From the NCBI RefSeq assembly GCF_002632725.1, contig NZ_NJAI01000003.1, positions 62,001 through 126,000 of the forward strand: a DNA stretch of 64,000 nt, written 5' to 3'. Within the stretch, counting starts at the first letter, position 1. Every line of letters begins with the position of its first letter. This document shows, one piece after another, positions 9,100 through 17,635 of this stretch. A program made the translations under genes and the position numbers. The stretch comes from Xenorhabdus hominickii (GTDB taxonomy: Bacteria; Pseudomonadota; Gammaproteobacteria; Enterobacterales; Enterobacteriaceae). The notes beneath the pieces are model-generated. The model was not told where the DNA came from, searched no databases, and saw nothing but the letters and a program-made list of their open reading frames with translations.

Positions 9100-9779
9100 G
9101 GTTATTCCTCCTCTCAGAGCGCATAAACTCAGGGGATAATACGGACGCCTAATCAATCTTTGTTGTTTGTTCTCGTTCGTGATTGCTTCGCTATCCGTAT
9201 TTCCCCTGTGATTTTTAGACTACTTTTATGCATTTCGAAACATTTTCCCTGCGTGTCGGTTAGGTTCACCGTTCCGTGGTACGTCAGATAATGTGTAGCA
9301 GAGAGGCATTGTGTTGAGTTTTTGCAGGAGTTCGCTACGTGCATGCCAAGCACGGCGATGGTTTACTCCCCGTTCAGCGCCTGATTAGATCAGGATGAAC
9401 GCCTCATTATTCGTGACGTGTGATATCTCCTTTCTTTACTGCATCGGCCTATTACAAGGCGGTGAGTGAAAAACAAACGAAATAAGTGAATTAAGGCAGA
9501 AAAATGCCAATGAAAAGTGGTGACACTGAGTAATACGGGGTTCAAATCGGTCGTAAAGCCAGACCGAACGTGCTCTGGACGTTGGCCGCCCAGCGGCGTC
9601 ACTTGGTAATCGCTTTGCTTCAACGCAAGTGACGCCGCGCAGTTTTCGGGACGTTTATTGTGCGTAAATCAAAACATAGGTAAAAATCGTACAGAACACA
9701 TTGTGATTGTGGACGTGGCAGGGATTATTGCTCTGCCTGAATGATAAGCCGGTGCATAACAAGACCGGGAAACTTTGAC
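9100..9779. other. Non-coding region between the two leader-RNA elements
   Basis: 680 bp with several short open frames that have no recognisable domains or clear ribosome sites. It contains a 12-bp inverted repeat (9593-9638). Its position, between an early-region-like regulator and the replication and cargo genes of a P4-like element, recalls satellite immunity/regulatory regions, but no specific element was recognised. Confidence 0.4.
9593..9638. repeat. 12-bp perfect inverted repeat
   Basis: GCGGCGTCACTT at 9593-9604 pairs perfectly with AAGTGACGCCGC at 9627-9638, with a 22-nt spacer. There is no U-run on either side, so it is not a typical terminator. It is more likely a protein-binding dyad or a stable RNA hairpin. 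Confidence 0.6.
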
Positions 9780-9894
9780 CGCCAGACGATGGGTTAGGTG
9801 TCTGGCGATATCTGCTTCCAAAAGTGTGCAGATGTACCGCAATTTAGCTCTCCCTTGCAGGCTACGGGAGTTTTTTCGCCACCCGAAGGCGATC
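9780..9894 (-). ncRNA. Structured element homologous to the DUF3577 leader
   Basis: On the minus strand this segment aligns with 34505-34608 upstream of the DUF3577 gene. It shares GATCGCCTT-GGGTGGC, CCCGTAGCCTG-AAGGGAG, GCGGTACATCTGC and TTTGGAAGCAGATAT. Hairpins: GCC/GGC; CTCCC/GGGAG; ATCTGC/GCAGAT; and CGCCAGAC/GTCTGGCG (9787-9780 with 9807-9800). The long open frame across it (9669-10034) is not preserved in the ICE copy, which carries a stop after GW, so conservation is at RNA rather than protein level. No DUF3577 gene follows here, so this copy may have been recruited for other regulation. Confidence 0.55.
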
Positions 9895-10183
9895 CTGACA
9901 GGCAATGGATCATTTTTGTAAGAAAAGATATTAACGGTTAGCCAGAAGGGAGTCAAACGACCGTTTTTCCTGTCATCCTGATTTTTGCCTGATTTTTGCC
10001 TGAATTCCCGTACAAATTCCGCAAATCTCCCCATATTCGGCCAACATCAGACAAAAATTGGATTTAATTGGTTAATTAATTTTATTGGTGAATGTGTAAA
10101 ATAAACCACCTTTACAGACTGGATACCTATTTTTAATTCAGCACAGAACCGTTCCCTGACAGATAAAACATAAGTGAAATTCA

Positions 10184-11941
10184 ATGAAAAACAACAAGGA
10201 ATCACTGTACTTGCGAGAACGTGCCTATCTACGGGAACTGGCGCAACGTGTGGCGAAAGACTCGCCGCATCTGGCGGATTTTCTGATTTCCTCCCATGAT
10301 CCCGATATTACGCGCCTTTTTGAAGCCTTTGCGCTGTTAATTGCCAATGTCCGGTCTAAACTGGAGGACGAACTCCCCGAAATCACCCACGGTATTCTGT
10401 CTCGCATCTGGCCGCTGGCCTTGTGTCCCCTTCCACCCACCACGATACTGCAATTTTCTCCCGCCGATGATGAATATCAGGGCTGCACGGATATTCCGGT
10501 GAATACCGCTGTTTCCACTCATCACAACGGGCAGTTAATGACGTTTAAAACCCGCCGTCCGCTGCATATTGAACCTCTGGTCGTGCAACAACGCGTGGTG
10601 AAAAAGACCGGCACCCACAGTGAAATTATTCTGACCCTGTGTCAGACCGGCACGGCATCTTCGGTCTGGCAAAGTGGAGAACTAATTTTTTTCCTCGGCA
10701 CTGACACCGAAAAGGCCGCCCAGCTCAGTCTGTGGCTGGATCAACATATCTGTGATGTCAGCCTGAACACGCAGGGCAAGCAGCGAAAGCTGCGCGGTTT
10801 CCCTTATGGCTGGCATGATCTGCTTGATAGTCCGGTGCTGCCTGTGCCCAAAAATACGTATTCTGGCCTGCAACCGTTGGTGGAGTATTATGCCCTGTCC
10901 CCACTGTATAACTTTGTCATGCTGGATATCCGCAACAGTTGTACAACAGTCCCCCTGAATGCGGACGGCACGTTTGAGCTGATTTTTCGTTTCGAGGGCG
11001 AATTGCCGTTGGCGGATGTCGATGAGGCATTTTTGCTGGGCTGTGTACCGGCCATTCATCTGGAAAATCGGGTAAGCCTGCCCATTGAGCTGGAAGCCGG
11101 TAATCACCGTTATCCTCTGCCGTTGGGAGAATCGGTGCGGTTGTTCCGGCTGGGTGATATTGAGGTTGTGGAACAGCCCGGTGACAGTGAGCAACGCGGG
11201 ACACCGTATCACTGGCTGCCGATTGAACAGTTTACTCCCGCCGGGCGTTTTCGGGATGACGACCCGCAACCCGACACGTTTTATTACCAGCTCCAGACCG
11301 AACAGGATTTTCTCGGCAGAACCCAGCACCGACTACACTTTTTTGATTTGACGGGCAAACCGGCCAACGACTTACCTGCCATTGCGATTTTGTGTTATTT
11401 CATCGGCTACCATGAACAGGCACCGGCATTGATGCAAGGCACGATTAGCGTGACACAGGAAGGCGCACCGTCTCATCTCAGCGTCCACAATATTACGCCG
11501 GTCATGACCGATTACCCGCCCCTGTTGCAGGAAAAGAGCGGCTGGCCGCTGCTGTCCTGCCTCTCCAGCCCACCAATGATGCTGTTTGCCACCGACAGCC
11601 TGAAACAGTTTCTCCGGTTGTTTGACCCGTATGCCGACACGCATCGTCCCCTGAGCCGCCAGTTCCGCCAACACATTGACGGTATTGTGCAGGTCGAAGA
11701 GCGCCTGACCGACCGGATGCGACTGGGGCGTTCTATCCGCGGACATTTACTCTCGCTGACGCTGGATCCCGACTGCTACCGTAATCCGGGGGAGATGTAT
11801 CGGTTTTGTCGGTTAATTAATCAGGCGCTGGCGTGTTTTATTACCCAGTCTGCGTTTGTCATGCTGGAGATTTTTACGCCGGACAGTCACAAGGCGCTGT
11901 GGCAGTTCTGGCATGTCGATGGACTACGTCCGGAAATGTAA
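10184..11941 (+). CDS. TssF-family T6SS baseplate subunit (second orphan copy)
   Basis: 585 residues. The N-terminus YLRERAYLRELAQRVAKDSP, then LFEAFALLIANVRSKLEDEL, PEITHGIL and TTILQFSP, shows the TssF/ImpG pattern of the baseplate wedge. It is a diverged paralogue of the gene at 5537-7279, with the same modular position at the head of a vgrG-DUF4123-effector operon. No tssG or sheath genes are nearby, so it must work with a T6SS encoded elsewhere, perhaps as a spike-specific baseplate part (inference). The GC content is higher than in the first copy. It starts about 290 bp downstream of the leader-RNA-like element on the opposite strand. An 11-bp unit CCTGATTTTTG is repeated at 9977-9998 in the intervening DNA. 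Confidence 0.8.
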   Translation: MKNNKESLYLRERAYLRELAQRVAKDSPHLADFLISSHDPDITRLFEAFALLIANVRSKLEDELPEITHGILSRIWPLALCPLPPTTILQFSPADDEYQGCTDIPVNTAVSTHHNGQLMTFKTRRPLHIEPLVVQQRVVKKTGTHSEIILTLCQTGTASSVWQSGELIFFLGTDTEKAAQLSLWLDQHICDVSLNTQGKQRKLRGFPYGWHDLLDSPVLPVPKNTYSGLQPLVEYYALSPLYNFVMLDIRNSCTTVPLNADGTFELIFRFEGELPLADVDEAFLLGCVPAIHLENRVSLPIELEAGNHRYPLPLGESVRLFRLGDIEVVEQPGDSEQRGTPYHWLPIEQFTPAGRFRDDDPQPDTFYYQLQTEQDFLGRTQHRLHFFDLTGKPANDLPAIAILCYFIGYHEQAPALMQGTISVTQEGAPSHLSVHNITPVMTDYPPLLQEKSGWPLLSCLSSPPMMLFATDSLKQFLRLFDPYADTHRPLSRQFRQHIDGIVQVEERLTDRMRLGRSIRGHLLSLTLDPDCYRNPGEMYRFCRLINQALACFITQSAFVMLEIFTPDSHKALWQFWHVDGLRPEM

Positions 11942-11985
11942 TGGATTAAGGAACACATGACAGAAACCATAAGGAAAAAATCAAT

Positions 11986-13992
11986 ATGAAAAGTGGGTTA
12001 CGCTTTGTCTGTCACATTGCCGGTGTGCCGACAGAAACCTTTGCCGTAGGCGAATTTTCCCTGCAAGAGGGATTATCAGAACTTTTTACCCTGAACCTGA
12101 CGCTGGTCAGAGCCGGTAACGCAAACCCATTCAGGCCACAGGCTGACATTGATTTGGCCTCACTGTTGATGCAGGAAGCGGTGTTACAGGTGTTTAACGG
12201 GGACATGCTGCAACGTAAAATCACCGGCATTGTTTCCCATGCTGACTGGGCCGGTACAGATGGCAATAAGACACTCTATACTCTGACGGTGCGCCCTGCC
12301 TGCTGGCGGCTAACGCTCAATCAGGACAGCCGGATTTACCATCGGCAGAATGTCCCCGCGATTTTAACCAGTCTGCTGAAAAAACACCGGGTACAGGCCG
12401 ATTCGAAGCTCTACGATGCGCATCAGGACCGGGAATATGTGACCCAGAAACGCGAATCCGATTATGCGTTTTTCAGCCGTCTGGCAGCGGAAGAAGGCAT
12501 CAGCTTTTGGTTTGAGGATGAAACCCTGTTTTTCAGCGACAGTCACCTCGGTATGACCGCCGGGCTGCCGTTGCAATACCAGCCGCAGCCAGAAACAGCC
12601 TACGGAACCGATACGATTTATCAGGTTAGGCTGGGTGTCGGTATGAGTCCGCAGCGCAGCCTGCACAAGGATTTCAACCCGGCAGAGCCGCGTTATCACC
12701 TCTCCCATATGCACAGCAGCGAAGGCTTCCGTGATTTCGGTAGCCAGACTCCCTATACCGTATTTGAAAGTTACGGGCGTTTTCAGAAAGATGCGGCTGC
12801 TATCCCGTTTTTAAAATACCGGCAGGAAGCACTGGACAACCAGAAACAGACGGGCAGTGGCAGCAGCAACTGCATCAAACTGATGCCGGGTAAAATCTTT
12901 GAGATAAAAAATCATCCCCATAAACCACTGAATGTGCGCTGGCAGGTGGTCGGCATCAGCCACCACGGACGCTGCCCGCAGGCACTGGGCGACAGTGGCG
13001 GTGAAGGCACCACGCTCAGTAATCATTTCAGTTTTATCGACGGCCTTGCCGACTGGCGTCCGCCTTTCCACTATAAACCGCTGGCAGACGGGGATGAAAC
13101 TGCCCTCGTGGTCGGCCCGAAAGGGGAAGAAATCTTCGTCAATAAAGACGGGGCGATTAAAGTCCATTTTCACTGGAACCGCTACGACCAGCCGGATGAT
13201 GGGGCATCGTGCTGGGTTCGCGTTGCGCAGGGCTGGAACGGTAACGGCTTTGGTTTTATGGCGATACCCCGTATCGGGCAGGAAGTGATTATCTCCTATC
13301 TCAATGGTGATATTGACCGACCGATTGTCACCGGCTGTGTTTATAATGGCCTGAACCGCCCGCCACTGGATTTACCGGCTCAAAAAACCCGCACCACCTT
13401 TAAAACCAAGACCCACAAAGGCAAAGGCTTTAACGAACTGCGCTTTGAGGATGCGAAAGACAGTGAGGAAATTTATCTCCACGGTCAGAAAGACCTGACT
13501 GCACATATCGAAAACGATGCTTACTGGTATATCAAACATGATCAGAAGAGCCGCATCGATAACAACCGTTACCACGATATCCGCGCCGATGATCATCATC
13601 AGGTTGCCGGTTCGCGCAAAATCACCACCGAAGGCGATGTGTCCCACCGGATTGCCGGTAGCCAGCATATTCAGACTGGGGATGCGACTGTGATTGACAG
13701 CGGACAGGAAATCCACCTGAAAAGCGGCGGCAAGGTAGTGTTGGAAGCGGCAGCCGAAATCACGCTGAAAGTGGGTGGTAGTTTTCTGAAAGTTACACCG
13801 GGCGGCATTCTCTGTTCACCGATTAATGTCGGGCAAGGTTCAGGCGGCAGCGGACGCGGGGTTTCACTGCAATTACCGGAAGGCGTGGCACCGTTGCCGG
13901 AGGTGGAATTTCCGGTCAAAAAATATTGTGCATTGCAAGCACAGGAAAATGCTGCGTGGGTGATTAAAGCCCCGCAGGGAGGACAGTCATGA
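11986..13992 (+). CDS. vgrG: Type VI secretion spike protein VgrG (second copy)
   Basis: 668 residues. It has a gp27-like base (NQDSRIYHRQNVPAIL; FSRLAAEEGISFWFEDE), an OB-fold with RVAQGWNGNGFGFMAIPRIG and IISYLNGDIDRPIVTG, then a beta-needle rich in charged and His residues (about residues 500-610). The C-terminal tail ends KAPQGGQS. The middle is nearly identical to the first VgrG, while the C-terminal 150 residues differ, as expected if that tail selects a different adaptor or effector. It lies 44 bp after the TssF-like gene, and its stop overlaps the next start by 4 bp (ATGA). The start is the ATG after AAGGAAAAAATCAAT. Confidence 0.95.
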   Translation: MKSGLRFVCHIAGVPTETFAVGEFSLQEGLSELFTLNLTLVRAGNANPFRPQADIDLASLLMQEAVLQVFNGDMLQRKITGIVSHADWAGTDGNKTLYTLTVRPACWRLTLNQDSRIYHRQNVPAILTSLLKKHRVQADSKLYDAHQDREYVTQKRESDYAFFSRLAAEEGISFWFEDETLFFSDSHLGMTAGLPLQYQPQPETAYGTDTIYQVRLGVGMSPQRSLHKDFNPAEPRYHLSHMHSSEGFRDFGSQTPYTVFESYGRFQKDAAAIPFLKYRQEALDNQKQTGSGSSNCIKLMPGKIFEIKNHPHKPLNVRWQVVGISHHGRCPQALGDSGGEGTTLSNHFSFIDGLADWRPPFHYKPLADGDETALVVGPKGEEIFVNKDGAIKVHFHWNRYDQPDDGASCWVRVAQGWNGNGFGFMAIPRIGQEVIISYLNGDIDRPIVTGCVYNGLNRPPLDLPAQKTRTTFKTKTHKGKGFNELRFEDAKDSEEIYLHGQKDLTAHIENDAYWYIKHDQKSRIDNNRYHDIRADDHHQVAGSRKITTEGDVSHRIAGSQHIQTGDATVIDSGQEIHLKSGGKVVLEAAAEITLKVGGSFLKVTPGGILCSPINVGQGSGGSGRGVSLQLPEGVAPLPEVEFPVKKYCALQAQENAAWVIKAPQGGQS

Positions 13993-14759
13993 AAACAAAC
14001 TGGACAATCTGGCTGGGCGGATCTGACAAATCACCGGCTTACCTGATTATCAACCCGCTTGCAGCGCCCAATCCTGTCAACACGCTCTATGTGAACAACT
14101 GGGTTGAACAGGCTTTTCCCCTTTATAGCGGTACACCACTCGCTCACCTGATGGAGCAGGGGCCGTGGCTTATTCAGCCGAAAGTGGATTGCCTGCCTAC
14201 CCTTGCTCGTCTGCTTGACTGCCGCGCGTTCAGTGACGGCAGTTGGGGCTGGGCATACCGTAGCGATACGAACTGGCAGGCACAATTGGATCACTGGCAA
14301 CGTCACCAGCTCGTGACCCTGCGGGATGAACAGGTCGTCTTCCGGCTCATGGATACGCGCATTCTGCGGGTATTGATGCCCGCGATGCAACCTACGGATT
14401 GGACATCCTTGCTTAATCCGGTCACTGAATTGATGGTGGATATGCCTGAGCTGACGGTTTTTCTTCGTCCGGCACAATGCCCGTTCAGCCAGATTGAACG
14501 CCCCTTTGTACTGGAGCCGCATCTGATTGCAGCATGGGAGCAATCAGATTTCGCACTGGAAGGTCTTGCCAAGACGTTAATGTATGAACTGTGGGAAGCA
14601 CAAGGTGAACTGGCACTGAAACGGGATACTCCCGAAGGTACTTTGATCCGTGACCTTGAAAAATGGCTGCGCCAGCACCGCCAACAGGGTTCACGTTTAC
14701 AGGCGCTGACCATCCATGATTTTCTGGCCGATAGCGGTATTTATGTACAACGTACTTAA
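13989..14759 (+). CDS. DUF4123 domain T6SS effector adaptor (second copy)
   Basis: 256 residues, typical DUF4123 length. Features include an N-terminal beta segment (YLIINPLAAPNPVN), the LYSGTPLAHLMEQGPWLI block corresponding to the family's sLF.gt.....aPyLv core, WGWAYRSD, and VTLRDEQVVFRLMDTRILRVLMP (quoted discontinuously). It is translationally coupled to vgrG by a 4-bp overlap and followed 20 bp later by the effector gene. The family loads cognate effectors onto VgrG in the cytoplasm. The short C-terminal helical part may bind the TTR-like N-terminus of the effector (inference). Confidence 0.85.
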   Translation: MKTNWTIWLGGSDKSPAYLIINPLAAPNPVNTLYVNNWVEQAFPLYSGTPLAHLMEQGPWLIQPKVDCLPTLARLLDCRAFSDGSWGWAYRSDTNWQAQLDHWQRHQLVTLRDEQVVFRLMDTRILRVLMPAMQPTDWTSLLNPVTELMVDMPELTVFLRPAQCPFSQIERPFVLEPHLIAAWEQSDFALEGLAKTLMYELWEAQGELALKRDTPEGTLIRDLEKWLRQHRQQGSRLQALTIHDFLADSGIYVQRT

Positions 14760-14779
14760 TCACAAAAGGATTTAATCAA

Positions 14780-16702
14780 ATGAGTGACACAGGAAGATTA
14801 GATTGTGTGCCCTGCAATACATTCAAACACTGGCTGGAATTTCAGTTACTGGATAATCAGGGTAAGCCATTAATCGGTATTCCCTATACCCTGAAAAGCC
14901 GGGATGGAGTGATCAAGGCTAATGGCGTAACGGATGGTCAGGGACTACTGCGGGAAGAAAATTTATCGCCGCTGCCCGTGACCCTGCATGTGGATGCGCA
15001 GAAACTGGCAGACCAATTGGTTGAAAGACCCTCTGTTTCAGCGGTGAAAACTGAAAAAGCATCGGGTTCCTCACCCGCGATTATGCCGGGTGAACTCAGT
15101 GATGGGTTGCCGAAGATCAAAGGCTGGACAGAAGAAGCCCTGCAAACAAAGTATTATGCTGACCGCGAATATGCGGGCATCACGGTGATACCCGAACATA
15201 ACCGCCGGCATGTAATAGTAGTCGAACGTATTGCGAAGCCGGTATTTGCAAAATCCTGCCTGCAACCTGCGGGTTGCACAGAGGCAGGGACTGGAATGGA
15301 ACCACATACGCACTTTGGTGAGATGCAGATTTATCGGGCCGAACCGACACACCAACGCCCCCCAAACAGACAGGAAACCTCTGAGCCATTTATTCTCAAG
15401 GCCATTGCCTGGGTAGGGAATCAGATATTTCCGAAGGCAGAAGCCAATCCATTTATCTTTCCTGAACTAATGCGGCAGCAGATGATGCGGCAGATGGCAG
15501 CCAATGCGGCGGCAGTTCAGACAAATTATGGCGATACCGATAAAGAGAGTCCGCTGCTCTCTCAAAGTGAGCAACAAAAGCTGAAGGATGCCCAGTTTGA
15601 GTTATCCCGTGATGCTTATCTCGCCGCGACATCCGTGGCAATATTAGGCGTGATGATGCGAAGTTGGTGGAATGGCAGCGACAGTGATTTAGAGAGCCAT
15701 AAAAATCTGATAAAAATTGCCGATGAAAAGGGCACTGCGCCAACACGTGTCCGTTACCGGTTTGTCGAAGATGTAAAAACCGGGCAATCAATCCCCGTGG
15801 GATACCATACCAATGAAGAAAGCGGGTTAGAACAGGTCAAAGTTCGCCATGTACAATACAATAGTTCACTCAACCAATATGAGTTTTGGGAAGATGATGC
15901 AGATTCGCCGGCATTGGTCTGGTATGCGGATCCACAAAAAGGCGGAATATCGCAAAATGAAATTAGTGGTCAGTATGGGCAGCATGATACTTCAATAAAT
16001 GTCAAAGTCATCCCGCTTGATCCAACGATCACCAGCCAAACGCCCGGCTTACCGATCCCGGAACAGCGAACATGGCGGGACGGAATTCTGGTCAACCCAC
16101 AGCAAGATCCGAATGAAATCGCAGGGAACAAAACGGAAACGCCAATAACAGATGGAACAGACCACGGGCCGACGAAGACGACCACACCCATACAGGAGCG
16201 TAATTTCCGGGATTATATTCTGATTTTCCCAATCTCAAATATACCGGCGATTTATGTTTATTTGAGCGATCCTTATGGTGGAACGGAAAAAGGTAAATAC
16301 AGTGGTCGTACCTATGATCCAGATAAAGCGGGTGGACCTATTCAGGATTTAGACTGGAGAAATGTTGAAATTACACAAGAAGGATTAGATAAAGTTAAAC
16401 TACATACCAGCAGATTTGAAGAAAGTATTGATAATACAATGATGATTGAACGTTTAGAGAAAATTCTGTCAGGAGAGATACCTACGACCGATTATGATAG
16501 GCGATACTACACACATGAAATAAGGGAATTAGAACGTTATCGTGTTGTAGGTGTTCCCGATGGTGTTCATGATGAGGATATTTGGAATCATGCCCACGCT
16601 GCAACTCTAGAGGATTACAAAATTCATGAAAGAACGTATCCTCTATATACACCTGAAGCTATTCATGCTGCTGATCTTGCAGAAGAAGCTAAATATAAAT
16701 AG
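14780..16702 (+). CDS. T6SS effector: TTR-like N-terminus, S-type pyocin domain, C-terminal toxin
   Basis: 640 residues. Residues ~13-76 (WLEFQLLDNQGKPLIGIPYT and following) form a transthyretin/carboxypeptidase-regulatory-like fold often used to dock on VgrG or DUF4123. Residues ~324-390 (RYRFVEDVKTGQSIPVGY, then the QYEFW block) match the S-type pyocin domain. A linker with TPGLPIPEQRTWRDGIL leads to a C-terminal toxin from about residue 475. The toxin carries YSGRTYDP, the motif YYTHEIRELERYR near 576 and HAHAATLEDYK near 603. The conserved His/Glu-rich pattern suggests a nuclease, but the activity is not known to me. Base composition drops in GC near 16200, exactly where the toxin begins, a sign of toxin-tip swapping. 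Confidence 0.8.
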   Translation: MSDTGRLDCVPCNTFKHWLEFQLLDNQGKPLIGIPYTLKSRDGVIKANGVTDGQGLLREENLSPLPVTLHVDAQKLADQLVERPSVSAVKTEKASGSSPAIMPGELSDGLPKIKGWTEEALQTKYYADREYAGITVIPEHNRRHVIVVERIAKPVFAKSCLQPAGCTEAGTGMEPHTHFGEMQIYRAEPTHQRPPNRQETSEPFILKAIAWVGNQIFPKAEANPFIFPELMRQQMMRQMAANAAAVQTNYGDTDKESPLLSQSEQQKLKDAQFELSRDAYLAATSVAILGVMMRSWWNGSDSDLESHKNLIKIADEKGTAPTRVRYRFVEDVKTGQSIPVGYHTNEESGLEQVKVRHVQYNSSLNQYEFWEDDADSPALVWYADPQKGGISQNEISGQYGQHDTSINVKVIPLDPTITSQTPGLPIPEQRTWRDGILVNPQQDPNEIAGNKTETPITDGTDHGPTKTTTPIQERNFRDYILIFPISNIPAIYVYLSDPYGGTEKGKYSGRTYDPDKAGGPIQDLDWRNVEITQEGLDKVKLHTSRFEESIDNTMMIERLEKILSGEIPTTDYDRRYYTHEIRELERYRVVGVPDGVHDEDIWNHAHAATLEDYKIHERTYPLYTPEAIHAADLAEEAKYK

Positions 16703-16714
16703 AGAGATAATAAT

Positions 16715-16984
16715 ATGCGTCCATTAGAGCAAATGATAAAAAATGAATCTGTCGAAGATATACTTTTAGTGTTTTCTCTTAAAAGCTCCTATCCATCTAT
16801 AGATCGTATGTATGTAAGATTTAACTTTGAAGTCATTGAAAAAAACGAACTATGGACAACATACAAAAGACTACTAGACGAGGGGAAATTAACTAAAGAT
16901 AATAAAGGGAAGACAATTAAAGGTCCTAATTGGAAAGAGCCTGAGTTTTCTAGAACAAAGAAATATAGTAATTTAATTGAATGA
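16715..16984 (+). CDS. Probable immunity protein of the adjacent pyocin-domain effector
   Basis: 89 residues, 12 bp after the effector stop and in the same AT-rich composition as its toxin tip. The sequence DRMYVRFNFEVIEKNELW and GPNWKEPEFSRTKKY resembles small proteins found next to pyocin-domain effectors of this type, as far as I recall. A cytoplasmic inhibitor of the toxin domain is the natural role. No characterised domain was recognised. A hairpin terminator follows at 17017-17046. Confidence 0.65.
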   Translation: MRPLEQMIKNESVEDILLVFSLKSSYPSIDRMYVRFNFEVIEKNELWTTYKRLLDEGKLTKDNKGKTIKGPNWKEPEFSRTKKYSNLIE

Positions 16985-17016
16985 TATTAAAAAATAGTTT
17001 TTAAAAAATGATTGTT

Positions 17017-17046
17017 AAAAGCTATTTGTTTAAACAGATAGCTTTT
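17017..17046 (+). terminator. Intrinsic terminator after the effector-immunity operon
   Basis: Stem AAAAGCTATTTG (17017-17028) with CAGATAGCTTTT (17035-17046), one wobble, 6-nt loop, followed by ATTTT. It closes the second T6SS operon. Confidence 0.75.
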
Positions 17047-17083
17047 ATTTTAAAAGGTTAATACCAAAATATTAGAGTAGCCA

Positions 17084-17278
17084 ATGAATGATAAATATCA
17101 TTGTCCATGTTGTGACCACATTTCCCTTGATGAACTTGGCGAATACCTTATTTGTGACATTTGTGGATGGGAAGATGACTCTATACAGTCTAAAAATGCC
17201 GACTTTCAAGGAGGGGCTAATGAGATGAGTTTAAATGAAGCCAGAAAAGCATTTTCAGAAGGTAAGAAAGTAATCTAA
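17084..17278 (+). CDS. CPCC-family cysteine-rich small protein
   Basis: 64 residues with CPCCDHISL at residues 7-15 and CDICGWEDD near 27-35, giving a probable zinc ribbon of the Cys-rich CPCC family. This family is common in polymorphic-toxin immunity loci, though a direct immunity role is not proven. It sits after the terminator of the effector operon, so it is probably transcribed separately. It may be an orphan immunity gene left from another effector. Confidence 0.75.
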   Translation: MNDKYHCPCCDHISLDELGEYLICDICGWEDDSIQSKNADFQGGANEMSLNEARKAFSEGKKVI

Positions 17279-17364
17279 CTTTACCTACACTAAAAAGTGT
17301 CCGTAAATTATTTATCTCATATTAAGTTATGTTACATCCTTGACTGACGCGCTGCGCTTGTCAT

Positions 17365-17406
17365 CTCCGTGCTACCGGGCTAATACATTAACCCGGTAGC
17401 ACGGAG
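17365..17406. repeat. 15-bp perfect inverted repeat in origin-like region
   Basis: CTCCGTGCTACCGGG (17365-17379) and CCCGGTAGCACGGAG (17392-17406) form a perfect 15-bp stem with a 12-nt loop. There is no U-run in either direction, so termination is less likely than a replication or protein-binding role beside the primase-helicase gene. Confidence 0.7.
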
Positions 17407-17439
17407 AGCTGAAAAACACCTGCCAGAAAAAATATTTCC

Positions 17440-17635
17440 TCACCTGCTCCTCATTTTTCTCCTCACTTTTTATTTTCCTCACTGTGAAAACAGGTGAGGA
17501 ATCGATAATTTTTTATCCTTAAAAATCAACGTGTTTTGTGCTCCTCACTTTTTCCATATATATGCGAAAAAAGTGAGGAAAACGGTGAGCAGTAAAATTC
17601 CTCTCCTCACCGTTCCTCACTTTCTGACTCACTTT
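17440..17635. other. Iteron-rich region, candidate replication origin of the P4-like island
   Basis: Short repeats of CCTCAC(T/C) and its complement GTGAGG occur roughly ten times in under 200 bp, spaced by T-rich DNA. A hairpin-prone copy pairs CCTCACTTTTT (17543-17553) with AAAAAGTGAGG (17568-17578) around CATATATATG, an easily melted core. It lies directly downstream of the primase-helicase gene. In P4 the alpha protein binds iterons at ori and crr, so an analogous origin is inferred. Confidence 0.55.

Noticed and set aside
9390..9623. 77-codon frame on the minus strand
   Set aside because: It overlaps the 12-bp inverted repeat, has no domain and no convincing ribosome site; more likely non-coding.
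9669..10034. 121-codon open frame on the minus strand with basic, aromatic-rich translation
   Set aside because: It spans the leader-like element that is conserved upstream of DUF3577, where the same frame is stopped. Conservation follows RNA hairpins, not codons, and no ribosome site is clear.
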